Source: Allium sativum
Taxonomy: Eukaryota; Streptophyta; Magnoliopsida; Asparagales; Amaryllidaceae
Direction of reading: 5' to 3'
NCBI GenBank assembly: GCA_030737875.1
Contig: CM060912.1
Span: 875,711,199-875,775,198 of the forward strand
DNA length: 64,000 bases
Shown here: one piece after another, positions 48,074-60,660 of the stretch
Numbering within the stretch: the first letter of the stretch is position 1
Layout of the letters: each line of letters starts with the position of its first letter
Made by a program: the position numbers and the translations under genes
The notes under the pieces: generated by a model
What the model saw: only the letters and a program-made list of their open reading frames with translations
Databases searched by the model: none
What the model was told of the DNA's origin: nothing

Positions 48074-48831
48074 GAACTTGCAAAATAGCCATCATGAACA
48101 TTACAGGGGTGAACTTGCAAAACGACTAATATGAACATTAAAATGTCATAGGTGTGAACTTGCAATTATAAGCCAATTCAACATATATGTGTGTTTATTA
48201 ACATAGGCTATATTAACAACATACATGAGAATTAGCAATATGAACTAATCCATATACATATGCTAATTTGCAACGTAGACAAATCAACATACGTATATGT
48301 GAGTTAGCGACATAGGCTAATCATCATACACATGTGTTACTTGGTAACATTGATTCAACATACTTGCAAATTAATCACAACATATGATAAGTGTGAACTT
48401 GAGATATGGTATATGTTTCGCATAAACATAAACATATAGATTTTGACAATTGGTCGCATGACTTTACAACATAAACTTGCATAAGATTATACAATCCTCA
48501 TAAGATGTTACAAATCCAAGTCCATACTTATACAAATAAACTTATCAAATAATTTCCAATTCAACCTAATAATAGAATCAAATCACTGGCATAGATTAAT
48601 ATTATACAACATAACAAACATCATACTTAATAATTCCCAATTCAACATGATAATAGAATTAAATAACAAACGTATATTAATAACATAACGAGCATCGTAC
48701 TTTTATCATTTCATCGCAAAACATGATATTCATCTTATTTCGCCTTCCACAAATGTAGCTAAACTTACATCAATTTCACTTTATTTCATCGCCATATTAT
48801 AATTAAGTATTTAGATCTGAAAATAACTAGA

Positions 48832-48837
48832 ACTTAC
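48832..48837 (-). promoter_or_regulatory. Splice-donor-like site in T6 leader
   Basis: The minus strand reads CTATGTAAGTTCTAG about 210 bp downstream of the predicted start. Partner at 55365-55370. Confidence 0.35.
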
Positions 48838-49070
48838 ATAGCACGGCTAATGAATTGAGAATTGGTTTTGTTGTAGAAATGTTGTGGCGTTGCTGATTTA
48901 TTGTTTGAACCATTGTTGAAGCTTTGTTCTTTGATATAAGTTGAATATATTAGCTTTGAATTGATTTGTTGTTCGTCTCTTCAAGTGGAGTCTCTCCTTA
49001 GTTTTCTCCCGACAGCATGGCGGCTCCAGTTCTTATTTTTATGTGAATTTTAGTCTAGAGACCTAGGGTG

Positions 49071-49079
49071 TATATATAG
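49071..49079 (-). promoter_or_regulatory. TATA box of T6 3' LTR
   Basis: The minus strand reads CTATATATACACCC upstream of a leader containing GGAGCCGCCATGC. Partner in the 5' LTR at 55604-55611. Confidence 0.6.
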
Positions 49080-49270
49080 AATTGCAAGTTATTTTGAGCC
49101 GTCGATGAAGCCAGGGTTAATCAAAGCCATCCGTTCTAAAGAGAAGCCAATTATGTTCACAATTTAAGGGCTGTAAATTGCTCCTATTTCAAATTATGTC
49201 ATAATTACTTTCTTAATGTACATTATCAACATTTATTATTATTTGTCAATCCATCAAATGTAAATACGTA

Positions 49271-49385
49271 CACATTAGGTACATCTCCCCTTTACACATT
49301 TATTTGTATGCACATTAGATACATCTCCCCTTTACACATTTATTTGTATGCACATTAGATACATCTCCCCTTTACACATTTATTA
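49271..49385. repeat. 40-bp repeat in T6 U3, three copies
   Basis: CACATTAGATACATCTCCCC followed by TTTACACATTTATT, starting at 49271, 49311 and 49351. The other LTR has two copies (55804, 55844), which accounts for the 41-bp length difference between the LTRs. Confidence 0.95.
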
Positions 49386-50129
49386 TTTAATTAGCAACTT
49401 TAGTGTTAACAGAAATACGGGGTGTTACATTCTCCCCTCCTTAGAGGATTTCGTCCCCGAAATCTTCAAGTCTAGGAGAATGCATATCATACCATCCAAT
49501 CGTCCATCTACTCAGCCATCAAACACAGGCATCCATTGTCCTTAAAGGCTTCTAATGCTTTCATGTTTATATGCATAGTGTGTGTAGATGTTCGTATATA
49601 ATGCAAAATTAGGCGGTCTACTGATTCAGTTGACCTCCTTAATGCAAACCATGATAGTGCCATGCATCCAATATGTATGCAAAAAGATTCCTAATGATAC
49701 ATATTAATTCTACAAGCATGCCCAACCGTTCATCGAAATGCAGCATCCATATGATAACACATTCAAATTCATCCATAAACAAGTATAAACACTCATGCAT
49801 ATGCAATATGAAAGGTGACTGAGCCGATCTAGTGCCTAATGTGTAAATGCATCCACGAGCAACCACTAGCAACCACTTGCAGCCATTTGCAACCATCATT
49901 CATAACATGTCTCAAACACATGTTTACACCCCAATTGTTCCTATCTAAAGATATAGTCGAAAGACAGAAGCAAGTAAAAACTTTGTGCCCATTAGGCAAT
50001 GTCAAAACTGGAAATTTACGCCACATATATCCTGATTAGGAGAAGAACCCCCTAAGCATCAGCCCCGAAGACCGAAATCAACATCAGACTGACACCCAAA
50101 GAATTACTCAACCCAACCAATATATATGT

Positions 50130-50330
50130 TTCTAGGAAACTAAGCTTGACGGACTCCTTTTAGGTCATAGGAAATCCCTTCCTAAAACTAACCCATATCC
50201 TATAAAACCCAAAAAGTTTAGTCAACCCAACAAACACCCTCAAGCCCCAGCATGTGTTACCAATAGATGAGTCATACTCCCTATGGGGTTTGCAACAGAA
50301 ATTGGATTGAGAATAGGACCGAGAGTATAT
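50130..50330 (-). pseudogene. T6 decayed protease-region relic, copy 2
   Basis: Reading the minus strand, ISVANPIGSMTHLLVTHAG is followed, across stops, by IGYGLVLGRDFL. This is the spacing and wording of the segment after the gypsy protease active site (compare VVTNPIGG and GFGIILGLDWL in T3). No DTG/DSG motif and several stops. It is a second, more damaged copy of the segment at 50900-51110. Confidence 0.6.
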
Positions 50331-50899
50331 ACACAAAAGATAGCATGTGAGTAAGCTCTACAGGAAAAGAGGGATCAAGGATATACTCTTAAAAAGAGAT
50401 ATGATGCGCGAATCTAGTCTTCAATCTTCTAAGTCTCATTTCCTTGAGCTTAACTCCATTGTGCTTTGACCGTCTTTAACTTCACAATTTCGTAGATTCT
50501 TAATTCTTGTTTCCAAAATATGAGTTGGAACCCATTTCACTGTTGCCCCTCGTTCCACTTTCACTTATTCTCCTTCTAGTATACTTGGCTCAAACATAAC
50601 TGCGTACTCATGGTTTCATGCAAGCTCTCCAAAATTCACTAGTTAATCTTGGATCTCGTTCACTTACTAGAAGGTATTCCACATAAATGAATTATCTCTT
50701 GAAAATAAACAAATGTCAACCATGTTGCCAAATGTACTTACTAAGGTGATTCTTTACAAATCATGCATAAGTGAAATGAACCATCCGCCTTAGTGGCGAA
50801 CGCTACTTGAGCGGATCAATAAATGTATCTAGAGATTCTAAGTAATTAATCATGGTAAAACCCTAAGGGTTACACGAGACTCTGAGGGCATTACTAAGG

Positions 50900-51300
50900 C
50901 AAGTCAAGAGTCTAACTACCCTCTTTTTCATACTCAAGAATGGTACCGTTTCTGGATAACCACTCCATTCCTACAATCAACCCATAGCCTAAAAACATAA
51001 GCATTACTTATAAACCCAACACTTAGCATAGACATCCTCAAATCCAAACAAGTCATGAATAAATGACCCGATTCCCCAACAGGATTTGAGACAAAAATGG
51101 GATCCTCTACTACGCTAGTACTAAGGTGCAGAGACTCAACTATCGAAACATAATTAAAAGGATGCGATGTACAAAAACAAAGTTCTAGTGGGATGATAGA
51201 AAAGAAAAGCTAAACCTTTAACAGAAACGTTACCACCTCTCTTAGGTACGCTAGTAGTGAGAGCATACAATTGCCCTCTCGACGATCTTGTCTTTTGCCC
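50900..51300 (-). pseudogene. T6 decayed gag-protease relic, copy 1
   Basis: Minus strand in element order: RSSRGQLYALT near 51255-51290 resembles the GRVYALT junction after the gag zinc knuckle; a damaged active-site region follows (TLFLYIASF near 51170, with the Asp-Ser/Thr-Gly lost); then PIFVSNPVGESGHLFMTC near 51050-51100, a frameshift, and YGLIVGMEWLSRNG near 50950-50990, matching the end of the gypsy protease domain. Stops and frameshifts preclude function. It ties T6 to a Ty3/gypsy ancestor. Confidence 0.65.
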
Positions 51301-51734
51301 TTGTCCTATAATACTTAACTACACGTCCCTTCTTACCATACTAAAGATACTCTCTCTTGTCATGGGTTTTACTTATTCCTTTCACTTTGGCCTCTCTCCT
51401 TTCACCTTTTTCCTCCTTCTTGGATGTTCTTACTATCCTTGTATAGCTTGTTGACAAGTTTTCTTGGAAGCTACCTCCATCGCACGACAATTCTACAAAG
51501 CTTGAAATAAGATTAGACGCAGATGGAACTACTGCGGCTACAGATGGAGGTTGGGCACTTCTTTGCCCTCCGACATGAGTCGTACGCCTACAGAACTATG
51601 GTGAAAAGAGGGGAAAGAAAAGATTCAAAGAGAGAATCAAAAGATAGTGCATGTTGCTTTGGGGAATATGCCTTTCGTAAAACAAAACTTTTCTTTAGAA
51701 AAATGCTTCTTTGCAAACGTTTTGAAAATAATTT

Positions 51735-51777
51735 CAGAAGGTTTTTAAAAGCTTTTGCCCAGTCTGGTAACCTTCTG
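51735..51777 (-). other. PBS-adjacent hairpin of T6
   Basis: CAGAAGGTT (51735-51743) pairs perfectly with AACCTTCTG (51769-51777), and the far arm runs into the PBS. It is in the same place as the T4 and T2 PBS-proximal hairpins but unrelated in sequence. Confidence 0.5.
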
Positions 51778-51788
51778 CTCTGATACCA
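51777..51788 (-). promoter_or_regulatory. T6 primer-binding site (tRNA-iMet)
   Basis: The minus strand reads TGGTATCAGAGC, two bases from the 5' LTR. Confidence 0.95.
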
Positions 51789-51790
51789 AA

Positions 51791-54700
51791 TGTAACACCC
51801 CACATCCGTTAAGGTCACTCACAAAGGGAATGCCTTAACTTCAATGGAGCATTATGGGTACTGGAACAGAAATATTACAAGACAGACATATATAAAACAG
51901 CGGAAAGTAAAGTAGAAGTACTTCAAATTATTTATTAAGTAGAATTGTTTACAATAAAAGACCATCAACTTCCAATACCCAAATACATAGCTAAAATATC
52001 TGTCTTGCTCAAAAACAAAGAAGCAATAAAAATAAACTGTAGTATTCCCTAATAAAGCAAAGCAAGCCATAGCCAAGAGGAATCCAAGCCTTACATGAAA
52101 GAGCCTTGGGGCTTGGTAAGATCCGAACTAAGATGTATTACCACCCTGTGAACCTGGGGGGGGGGGGGGACGGAAGAAAAAGAGGCGAAACAAAACGGGT
52201 CAGTCATAAAGACTGAGTAAGTCCTAGTGACTTTCAGCATAAAAATAGGTAAAGATAACATGACATGAATAAACTGAAAGTAAACATAAGCATGATGGCA
52301 AGTTAAGCTATAGGCATGATAAATCAAGTATAACATCCCATAATTCCTATCAAGTATTACATCGCATGGTTTCTATCAAGAATAACATCGCAAGGTTTCT
52401 TAGGCTTCACCATTAAAATGATATCTAATTGCTCTGCACCACATAACTAGTGTCCTAACTAGTCATTTATATCAAATGCTAATATTGCAACGCGATCCCA
52501 ATCCCCGCAGTTGTGGTAGCCTTTAAGTATACATCTAGTATGAGGATTCCACCTCAATCAGACCAATTGCTATGAAGATGTTAGATGTACCCTTACTACC
52601 CAATCGATCGGCTCCCTATCTGTACGCCTATGTCATGTGTGTCATACGGCCCTATTCGATTGTAGATACCTATGTTGGTCCCACAATGGGGTGTTTCAAG
52701 TCCCATAGTGGCGACCCGACACAATTCCTAGAATGCATAGGGTATACTACTGATGCCCCAGTGCCCTGACTTGTCTGCTCCGGAGTGTGTGCACGCCCGC
52801 ACTCCGTTAGAACCCACACTGTGCACCAACCGCCGTCGCTTTGACCGATTACAATCAGCCCAGTAATCGTGCCCCACCCTGCCTAGTTTAGGGTATCATT
52901 GATACCTAATTGGGTTACTGCTGAAATGGGTCCCCGTTACTAGGGTTTCCTATTGGTTAAGTCTGTGGGCCTATATATACAGATATTACCCACCTACCCG
53001 TGATGTACTTAACCCTCCCACCGATTCAAGCATGTTCATTAACGGTTAAGTTTGTAGGCCTATATTTACTGATATTACCCACCAACCCTGATATGTACTT
53101 AACTCTTCCACTGATTCAATCATATTTATTTTAAGTGTTTGTTTATTCATGTTAATTTAACCCGCCCATTCCTCGTATCATATTGGTTAAGTGTTTTTAA
53201 TTGTTAACTTAACCCCACGTGTTCCTCAGGTTGTTGTGGTTAAGTGTCATTAATAAATTCCAGTTAACTTAACCCTCCTACTTATCATGTTACTCTGGTT
53301 TAGTGTTGCCTCCTGGTGTTAACTTAACCTCACCATCTGTTTAACTAACCTGTTACAGCGGTTAAGTGTTTCCTGTTAACCTAACCCCAGTCACCCATCT
53401 TGCTATACTGGTTAAGCGGCCTTAACCCTAGTTATTAATGTTATATTGGTTAAGTGTTTCTAACTTACTTAACCTCAATCACTTGTCTAACTAACATATT
53501 TCTATGGTTAAGTGTTCTAATTAACTTAACCTCAATCACTAGTCCAGTTAATCATGTTGTAATGGTTAAACATTTGCTTAACCTTACCCACTCCCCTAGT
53601 CAACATATTAAATTGGTTAAGTGTCCAGATTAACCTAACCCTACCCACCAATTTAGTTAACATGTTGAATTTGGTTAAGTATTTATTAAATTGACTTAAC
53701 CCTATCAGTCCTAACTCAGCTCTAATTGTCTTATTAGAGCACCAACCTCTCAGATTAAACAGATATTGTTGTGGCTGCCTGTATGCCAGTTGGGTCCAGG
53801 CAGTCTTACGCCACAACTCAGTCTAACCTCGGGTCTTTATTGGGCCCAATGCTTAGCCACTCACATTGGATAGGTATCGTCGTGATTACTGGACAGCCGA
53901 GCGGGTCCGGGCAGGTTTACATCACAACTAAATCCAACCTCGTGCTAACCATATTCGTATTTTCTAATTTACATTTTAATTATGTAAATTATTCAAATTC
54001 AAATTACTTCCACATTTATTCTCAATAAATCTCATTAATTTAGGTATATAATTAACGCCATTTATGCCATCAATCACTTATGTGATTAATTACTAATTTA
54101 TTGCAGTCTTCCTAAAATTACTATTTTAACCCAACGTTACACCGTCTAACATTAGGCTAACCAACTTAGCCTAATTTACGTTCGCATGGTTCTTGGTATA
54201 CATATTAGGCTAAAAGCTTAGCCTAATTTATGTACACAAATCGGCATAAATTAGCATAAACATGACATGGTATAATTTTGGCATTGATGACATAATAAAT
54301 ATGAACATAATGGGGAGCCTAATTTATGTACACAAATTGGCATAAATTAGCATAAACATGACATTGTATAATTTTGGCATTGATGACATAATAAATATGA
54401 ACATAATGGGGAGCCTAATTTATGTACACAAATTGGCATAAATTAGCATAAGCATGACATGGTATAATTTTGGCATTGATAACATAATAAATATGAACAT
54501 AATGGGGAGCCTAATTTATGTACACAAATTGGCATAAATTAGCATAAACATGACATGGTATAATTTTGGCATTGATGACATAATAAATATGAACATAATG
54601 GGGAGAACTTACAAAATAGCCATCATGAACAATACATGGGTGAACTTGCAAAATGACTAATATGAACATTAAAATGTCATAGGTGTGAACTTGCAATTAT

Positions 54701-55922
54701 AAGCCAATTCAACATATATGTGTGTTTTTTAACATAGGCTATATTAACAACATACATGAGAATTAGCAATATGAACTAATCCATATACATATGTTAATTT
54801 GCAACGTAGACAAATCAACATACGTATATGTGAGTTAGCGACATAGGCTAATCATCATACACATGTGTTACTTGGTAACATGGATTCAACATACTTGCAA
54901 ATTAATCACAACATATGATAAGTGTGAACTTGAGATATGGTATATGTTTCGCATAAACATAAACATATAGATTTTGACAATTGGTCGCATGACTTTACAA
55001 CATAAACTTGCATAATAGATTATACAATCCTCATAAGATGTTACAAATCCAAGTCCATACTTATACAAATAAACTTATCAAATAATTTCCAATTCATCCT
55101 AATAATATAATCAAATCACTGGCATAGATTAATATTATACAACATAACAAACATCATACTTAATAATTCCCAATTCAACATGATAATAGAATTAAATCAC
55201 AAACGTATATTAATAACATAACGAGCATCGTACTATTATCATTTCGTCGCAAAACATGATATTCATCTTATTTCGCATTCCACAAATGTAGCTAAACTTA
55301 CATCAATTTCACTTTATTTCATCGCCATATTATAATTAAGCATTTAGATCTGAAAATAACTAGAACTTACATAGCACGACTAATGAATTGAGAATTGGTT
55401 TTGTTGTAGAAATGTTGTGGCGTTGCTGATTTATTGTTTGAACCATTGTTGAAGCTTTGTTCTTTGATATGAGTTGAATAGATTAGCTTTGAATTGATTT
55501 GTTGTTCGTCTCTTCAAGTGGAGGCTCTCCTTAGTTTTCTCCCGACAGCATGGCGGCTCCAGTTCTTATTTTTATGTGAATTTTAGTCTAGAGACCTAGG
55601 GTGTATATATAGAATTGCAAGTTAATTTGAGCCATCGATGAAGCCAGGGTTAATCAAAGCCATCCGTTCTAAAGATAAGCCAATTATGTTCACAATTTAA
55701 GGGCTGTAAATTACTCCTATTTCAAATTATGTCATAATTACTTTCTTAATGTACATTATCAACATTTATTATTATTTGTCAATCCATCAAATGTAAATAC
55801 GTACACATTAGATACATCTCCCCTTTACACATTTATTTGTATGCACATTAGATACATCTCCCCTTTACACATTTATTATTTAATTAGCAACTTTAGTGTT
55901 TACAGAAATACGGGGTGTTACA
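51791..55922 (-). mobile_element. T6 5' LTR (right copy)
   Basis: Collinear with 45257-49429 (offset 6534 at the start). Carries the GGTTAAG array (about 52952-53708), twin stem-loops (53747-53945), a full 96-bp repeat (54222-54604), donor-like site (55365-55370), TATA (55604-55611) and two copies of the 40-bp repeat. Confidence 0.93.
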
Positions 55923-55927
55923 TTCAA
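55923..55927. repeat. T6 target-site duplication, right copy (TTCAA)
   Basis: Identical to 45252-45256; followed by CAAGAACATC, as in the unoccupied T2 LTR. Confidence 0.93.
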
Positions 55928-58900
55928 CAAGAACATCTTGCAACCCGGCCCACACATGACTGACCACTCATTTCGCTTGAGTGTATCAAATGTATATCAC
56001 CAATGGTTGGGATCAGCAACCGTTTCCCGAAAAGGGACAGCATCGATAGATTAAAGAAGTAAAAGGAATTTCTCTAGATAGGTGATTATACACCCTAATG
56101 GGAGCGACCCACATACCATGCTGCCTGCCCGATTTTTGTCATTTTCCGGTTGTTGAGGCCTGAGACTACGATTACGTTCCACTCATTGATAGCACAATCA
56201 CTTTGAATGTCACATTGTCAGATCCGTTAATCACTAATTGATTTGCACAAATATATTCTGGATATTGTGCTAAGAGAATAAATTCTCTACCACCATATAT
56301 ATTTATACAGACCGACATATGCGATCATTGGAAATACTCTGTCAGACATTCGTCCATAAAATTTCGTTCTGGGATTGAACGAAATCGAAGGCACGATTTC
56401 TATTAAAAAAAGTCCTTGGACTTTACTCCGTCTTCGATTATCTTCATATAATATGATTCGCAACGCTACTGCCAATACAGAGTGGTTCTCGGATAATAAT
56501 CCAACCGGTCTCTCCATGTTGACAACGATATTGGCAAACACTTCGATAGTCGATTATTTAGCTATCGAAGAAAAACAAACATTCATCCATAACATCCAAC
56601 AATCACTGGGCCCGTTAATTAATATTTCATTAATTAAATCACTTCTCCCTTTCTTTATCAATATTTGTTAACCAAATATTTTCAATAATCATCTTGGCCT
56701 CTCACTCTACCATATTTTATTTTCTATACTTAGAAAATATCTCCTATTAATAATTGGAAAATATTCCATTTACTTCTCCGTTTCACGACAATTCATTTCT
56801 ATACTTAGGAAATATTTATTATTATATTTCCAAAATTTCACTTCCTTAGATTAAAAAGAATGTTATGTAAAACATCGCTACAACAACCCAAAATACTGCA
56901 TTCAACTAAATTTCTTTAAACATTTCTTTTTGAGACTGGATCCTGCTATTTATCAGTTAAAAACGAAATCAATCAAGTTGGGGTATAACTACCTCTCAGG
57001 CCTTGACTGAAAACATCCTTAACTTCAAAACAGACAAAACCACTTACCTCGAATAGTCAACATCATATTACCAATTATCCATATCTTTTAAACGTGCATA
57101 TGTTTTCCTTTCTAATTTGACCAGATTTAATTATAGATTTTCTTTTTGCTTATAATATTCTATTTCTAAATTCGTTTCCTTATCGAATTATATATATATA
57201 TATCGATACACCGATTTCTATCTATCAAAATTACTTAAAAATATTCTAACTCCTTAGATTTCCAGAAAATTTCGCCATAACCACCTTTGTACCGGTCAAC
57301 AATTCAAACCTCAACTTGCCTCTCTAGGCCCTTTCCAAAAAAAGAAAACCAAAAAGCCAAGCGTCTTGCTGATTCGGCGCATAAAATCTCATATGGAACT
57401 TAACGTGAACCTTTTTGTGGGGCACATAAATTATAACTTCATACACTTCATTCCAAACCTGCTTAATCTATTTTCACCTGTTTTCCGATTTATCCCAACT
57501 CAATCCAGTCATTTTAACTCAATTTGCTAATTTATTCTTTAATTAGATATTTTTCCCATTTCACTTTTATTTGAACATATCATGTTCGTATATAGTTTAA
57601 TTCGCTTATAAACAAGTCGAATTTCATTTCCAACTCAAGTTTCCTTTTCGATTTCAAATAAAATTTCTCAAATCCCCTTTACTTATTCAAATCCCAATTT
57701 TTTACCAAATTTCAATTAACTAATTATTATTCAAATTAGTTAGTTCTATTCAATAAATTAAAAATATGTTTTTTGTTCCAAAAATCATTTCATTACATCA
57801 CTTGAGTTCGTATTTATTTTATAACTCAAATCTGGATTTTTCTAATGAAAATTCGAATTCTTATTTACTTAAAATCCTTATATTTATTTAAATAAACCGT
57901 TATGGTTTTTAAACAGTTATGGCGCAATTTTTCTGAAAATTTGATTTTGACATAACTCAAAATTAATTCGACGGAATCTAGATTTTTCTCTTCCATTAGA
58001 AAACTATTATTCAACCGGTCCTGACGATTCTTGTTTCAAAGAATTCCGACTTCAATTGAGTTCTGTATACTCAATTGAAGTTCGAAACACCAAATTACGA
58101 ACTACCGCGCTGCGGCGAGTTCGTTTTAATTATATTTTTATATATATAACCATTTTAATTTCGTTTATAATAAATTCAACTCCAATCTGATATATTTTCA
58201 ATATATATCAAATTAGTTTCCCAATTCAACATAATATTTTCGTTTATCTATAATTGTCGATTTTTCCTTACTTTGTAATATATTTATTTATACTTCGATC
58301 TTCTATATTTAATTCCAATTCCTTTTATATTATTTATAAAATTCGACATAATCGAATTTCAATTATAAACCCGTTGAATTCTTCTCAATTTAGCTTATAT
58401 TCTGAATTCCGAAATATAATCAACCGTTTTGTTTCAAAACACTTTCCAATTTACTTTTAAATTCCTATTTGAATTCAATGGTTTAAATTATTCAAATGAT
58501 AATTTATTTCACCAAATTTATAACACTATTTATAAATTTGAAACTCCATCCCTTTGATATTCCGAATTGCGGGATAAAAACCGTTGTTCCCTTTCGAATG
58601 ATTTCAAATTCTATTTTTAAATTCATATTTGAATTTAAATATTCAAATTATCTCTTGATAATTAATTCATAATAATTATAAACACCCTTTTATAAATTTT
58701 CTTGTTTTATATATTTAAACAAGTCTATTTCGAAATCTATTTAAAACCAAAATCTTATTTTGGAAAATTTTATTTATAATAACTTATATATAACACCCAA
58801 TTTGTTTTCATATTCAATTTAACTTCTATTTAAATAAATTCGAATTAATCGAATTCAAATCATAAATCCTTACAGATTTATTTTAGTTCAATTATATTCT

Positions 58901-59521
58901 GAACATCAAAATAAACTCCATCGTTTATTTCTTTAAAACGATTTCCCCATTTCTATTTTTAAATTCACATTTGAATTTAAATATTCAAATTATCCAATGA
59001 TAATTTTTCCACTTTATTTATAAATACCGTTTATAAATTCACTTCAATTGCCTGATTATCCAATTAAAATCATTCTATTTCATTTATAAGCACCATTTAT
59101 AAATTCATTTCAATTTCTTGTATTATTTAATTTATAAACATATTTTATAAATTCAATAATTGTTTTATTTATTTTCAAAACAAGTAAATATCTTTAGCCC
59201 ATTCTAATTTCATATTCTATTTTAGAAAATATAATTTTTCTTTTTAAAACTCAAATATCATTTTCATGATATTTTTATATATCAACATTTTGGCCCCAGT
59301 GATATTTAAACAATCAAACCACTCAATGACCAATCAACACATCACATACCATAGAAATAAACAAATAATAATATTTTTGAGGAATCCAGTTGGATCCCTT
59401 CAACCTGTTTTCCTGCATCCATAAACGTTAGCCAACATAAATAATACCCATCCTGCTTCGAGGTAGGATATCGTGGTATAGAAGGTCATACACTATCATA
59501 GCGTGATGCGTATAGGGTCAT

Positions 59522-59562
59522 CCGCTAATGATACTGCGGGCATCCACTAATGGTACTGCGGG
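59522..59562 (-). repeat. Two CCGC/GCGG hairpin units in T5
   Basis: CCGCTAATGATACTGCGGG, then CCACTAATGGTACTGCGGG. The first can form the CCGC/GCGG stem; the second has one arm changed to CCAC. Confidence 0.5.
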
Positions 59563-59717
59563 AATCCAAACACCAATATATATATATATATAATAGCCAC
59601 AAACACCAAGCCTAAATAACTAATATATTTTAAATAGGAACAAAAATATTTAAATGCAACCAACAACCAACAAACAATTATTTTTAACTAATAAAAATAA
59701 TTCTAAATAAAATGTGA

Positions 59718-59732
59718 GTGAGATTTACTCAC
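59718..59732 (-). promoter_or_regulatory. Donor-like hairpin of T5
   Basis: The minus strand reads CGGTGAGTAAATCTCAC. Donor consensus GGTGAGTAA with GTGAG paired to CTCAC. Confidence 0.45.
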
Positions 59733-60650
59733 CGTGATTTTATTGTCGAATTATCGATTCGGTTCCTAATCAAAAGCTCCAATGGCTCCCCGTCACTCCA
59801 ATCCAATTCCACTATATTGTATTTGATGATACGAAGCCAACGCATGTCGTTTTACTTTTTAATCCATGTTAGATTCTCAATACTGTGTTCCTTTCTAAGA
59901 CAATTTTTATCCACTTTAAACCATTAATATTTCTTCACCAAATAAATCATCATGCACTGCATCGATTCTCCCTTGTCACTAAACGAAAAAAACCAAAAAT
60001 CCAAATCCTTTATCATCCTCAGCTAATGCTCCACCTTTCTCTTGTACACACTGCTTCAAACCGCCCCAAACCTTCAAACTCCATACCACGTCGACATCAC
60101 CAGAACCTATCCTGACCTCCAGTGCATAACGCTTCAGGTAACACGGCCCTTTACAACACTCATCTCCTCTGACAAATCCTAAAATCGAACTCACCACTGA
60201 CTGCATCCTCTCCCTGTATGTGACTTCATCGACTCAACATCGTCGAGTTCGAACTCGGCCATCATCCCCACTGTCCAGAACCCACCGAACCTCCAGTTCA
60301 CCCCCAATAGTCGATCGCGACTCAACCTAGTTTGGCCTCTTACTAAAAATCGCGACTTTCATCCCTCGCACCCTTCACCGAACGGAATCCACACCACACG
60401 GCACTCTAACTCCTAACGCAAGCACTCATCAATGATGTCGAGCTTCGGATCCCCCCCCTCCGGTGATTTCATAAAACCCTCGCGATCCTCAATCGTGATT
60501 CGATTTTGATTTAAAAGAAGGGTAGCGGCTTCTGTTGGATTTCAATTGAAGCAAGCCTGTTGTTTTAGTTAAAAATGAAATTGATTTTCCCTTTCTCTTC
60601 TGAAGATTTCAACAGATGAACGAAATGTAGAAAAAAACTAGGTCTCGCGA

Positions 60651-60656
60651 TTTATA
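60651..60656 (-). promoter_or_regulatory. TATA box of T5 LTR
   Basis: The minus strand reads CTACTATAAATCGCGAGACC upstream of the T5 leader. Confidence 0.5.
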
Positions 60657-60660
60657 GTAG

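Larger units (their letters stand above)
45257..49429 (-). mobile_element. T6 3' LTR (left copy)
   Basis: Plus-strand ends TGTAACACCCCAC and GGGGTGTTACA. In element sense: U3 of about 355 bp with a 40-bp repeat in three copies; TATATATA at 49071-49079; leader with GGAGCCGCCATGC (about 49030); donor-like GTAAGT (minus strand of 48832-48837); a 96-bp tandem repeat (47701-48073); twin stem-loops (47226-47424); a GGTTAAG hairpin array (46427-47186); then a U5 part with a CAGTC hairpin. R plus U5 makes up about 3.8 of 4.2 kb. Confidence 0.92.
49430..51790 (-). mobile_element. T6 internal region
   Basis: Polypurine tract AAGGAGGGGAGAA (minus strand of 49430-49442) with a TTTCGGGGACGAAA box. The left part, 49445-50040, holds nothing recognised. 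At 50051-50110 a block matches T2 LTR 781-850 (about 80% by eye). Two protease-region relics follow (50130-50330, 50900-51110), then a gag-like tail near 51250-51300. The segment 51300-51770 is unassigned, and a 9-bp-stem hairpin and the PBS complete it. Small ORFs are accidental. Confidence 0.85.
45257..55922 (-). mobile_element. T6: long-LTR gypsy-type element with relic gag-pro
   Basis: Complete 10.7-kb minus-strand element: LTRs of 4173 bp (45257-49429) and 4132 bp (51791-55922), internal region of 2361 bp, TSD TTCAA. PBS 51777-51788 and polypurine tract 49430-49442. The LTRs differ by roughly 2% by eye plus repeat-number changes. The internal region keeps only decayed gag-protease fragments and no RT or integrase, so proteins must be supplied in trans. 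Best described as a LARD-like non-autonomous derivative of a Ty3/gypsy element. Confidence 0.92.
55928..60660 (-). mobile_element. T5 LTR, block 2
   Basis: Resumes with CAAGAACATCTTGCAACCCG, matching T2 33667 onward (GCCCACACATGAC, CATGCTGCCTGCC, CACATTGTCA). From about 57000 the order departs from T2: a block like the T2 internal region (57290-57420), a block like T2 U3 (57950-58140, CTCAATTGAAGTTCG and AATTACGAACTACCGCGC), then AT-rich DNA, then the mid-LTR modules: imperfect 22-bp palindrome (59379), CCGC/GCGG hairpins (59522-59562), donor-like hairpin (59718-59732), leader (59760-60620) and a TATA box (60651). A mosaic relative of T2, either rearranged or two overlapping elements. Confidence 0.65.

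Noticed and set aside
49639..49899. 86-codon minus-strand ORF in the T6 body
   Set aside because: No similarity to gag or pol that I can see; overlaps other frames; treated as chance.
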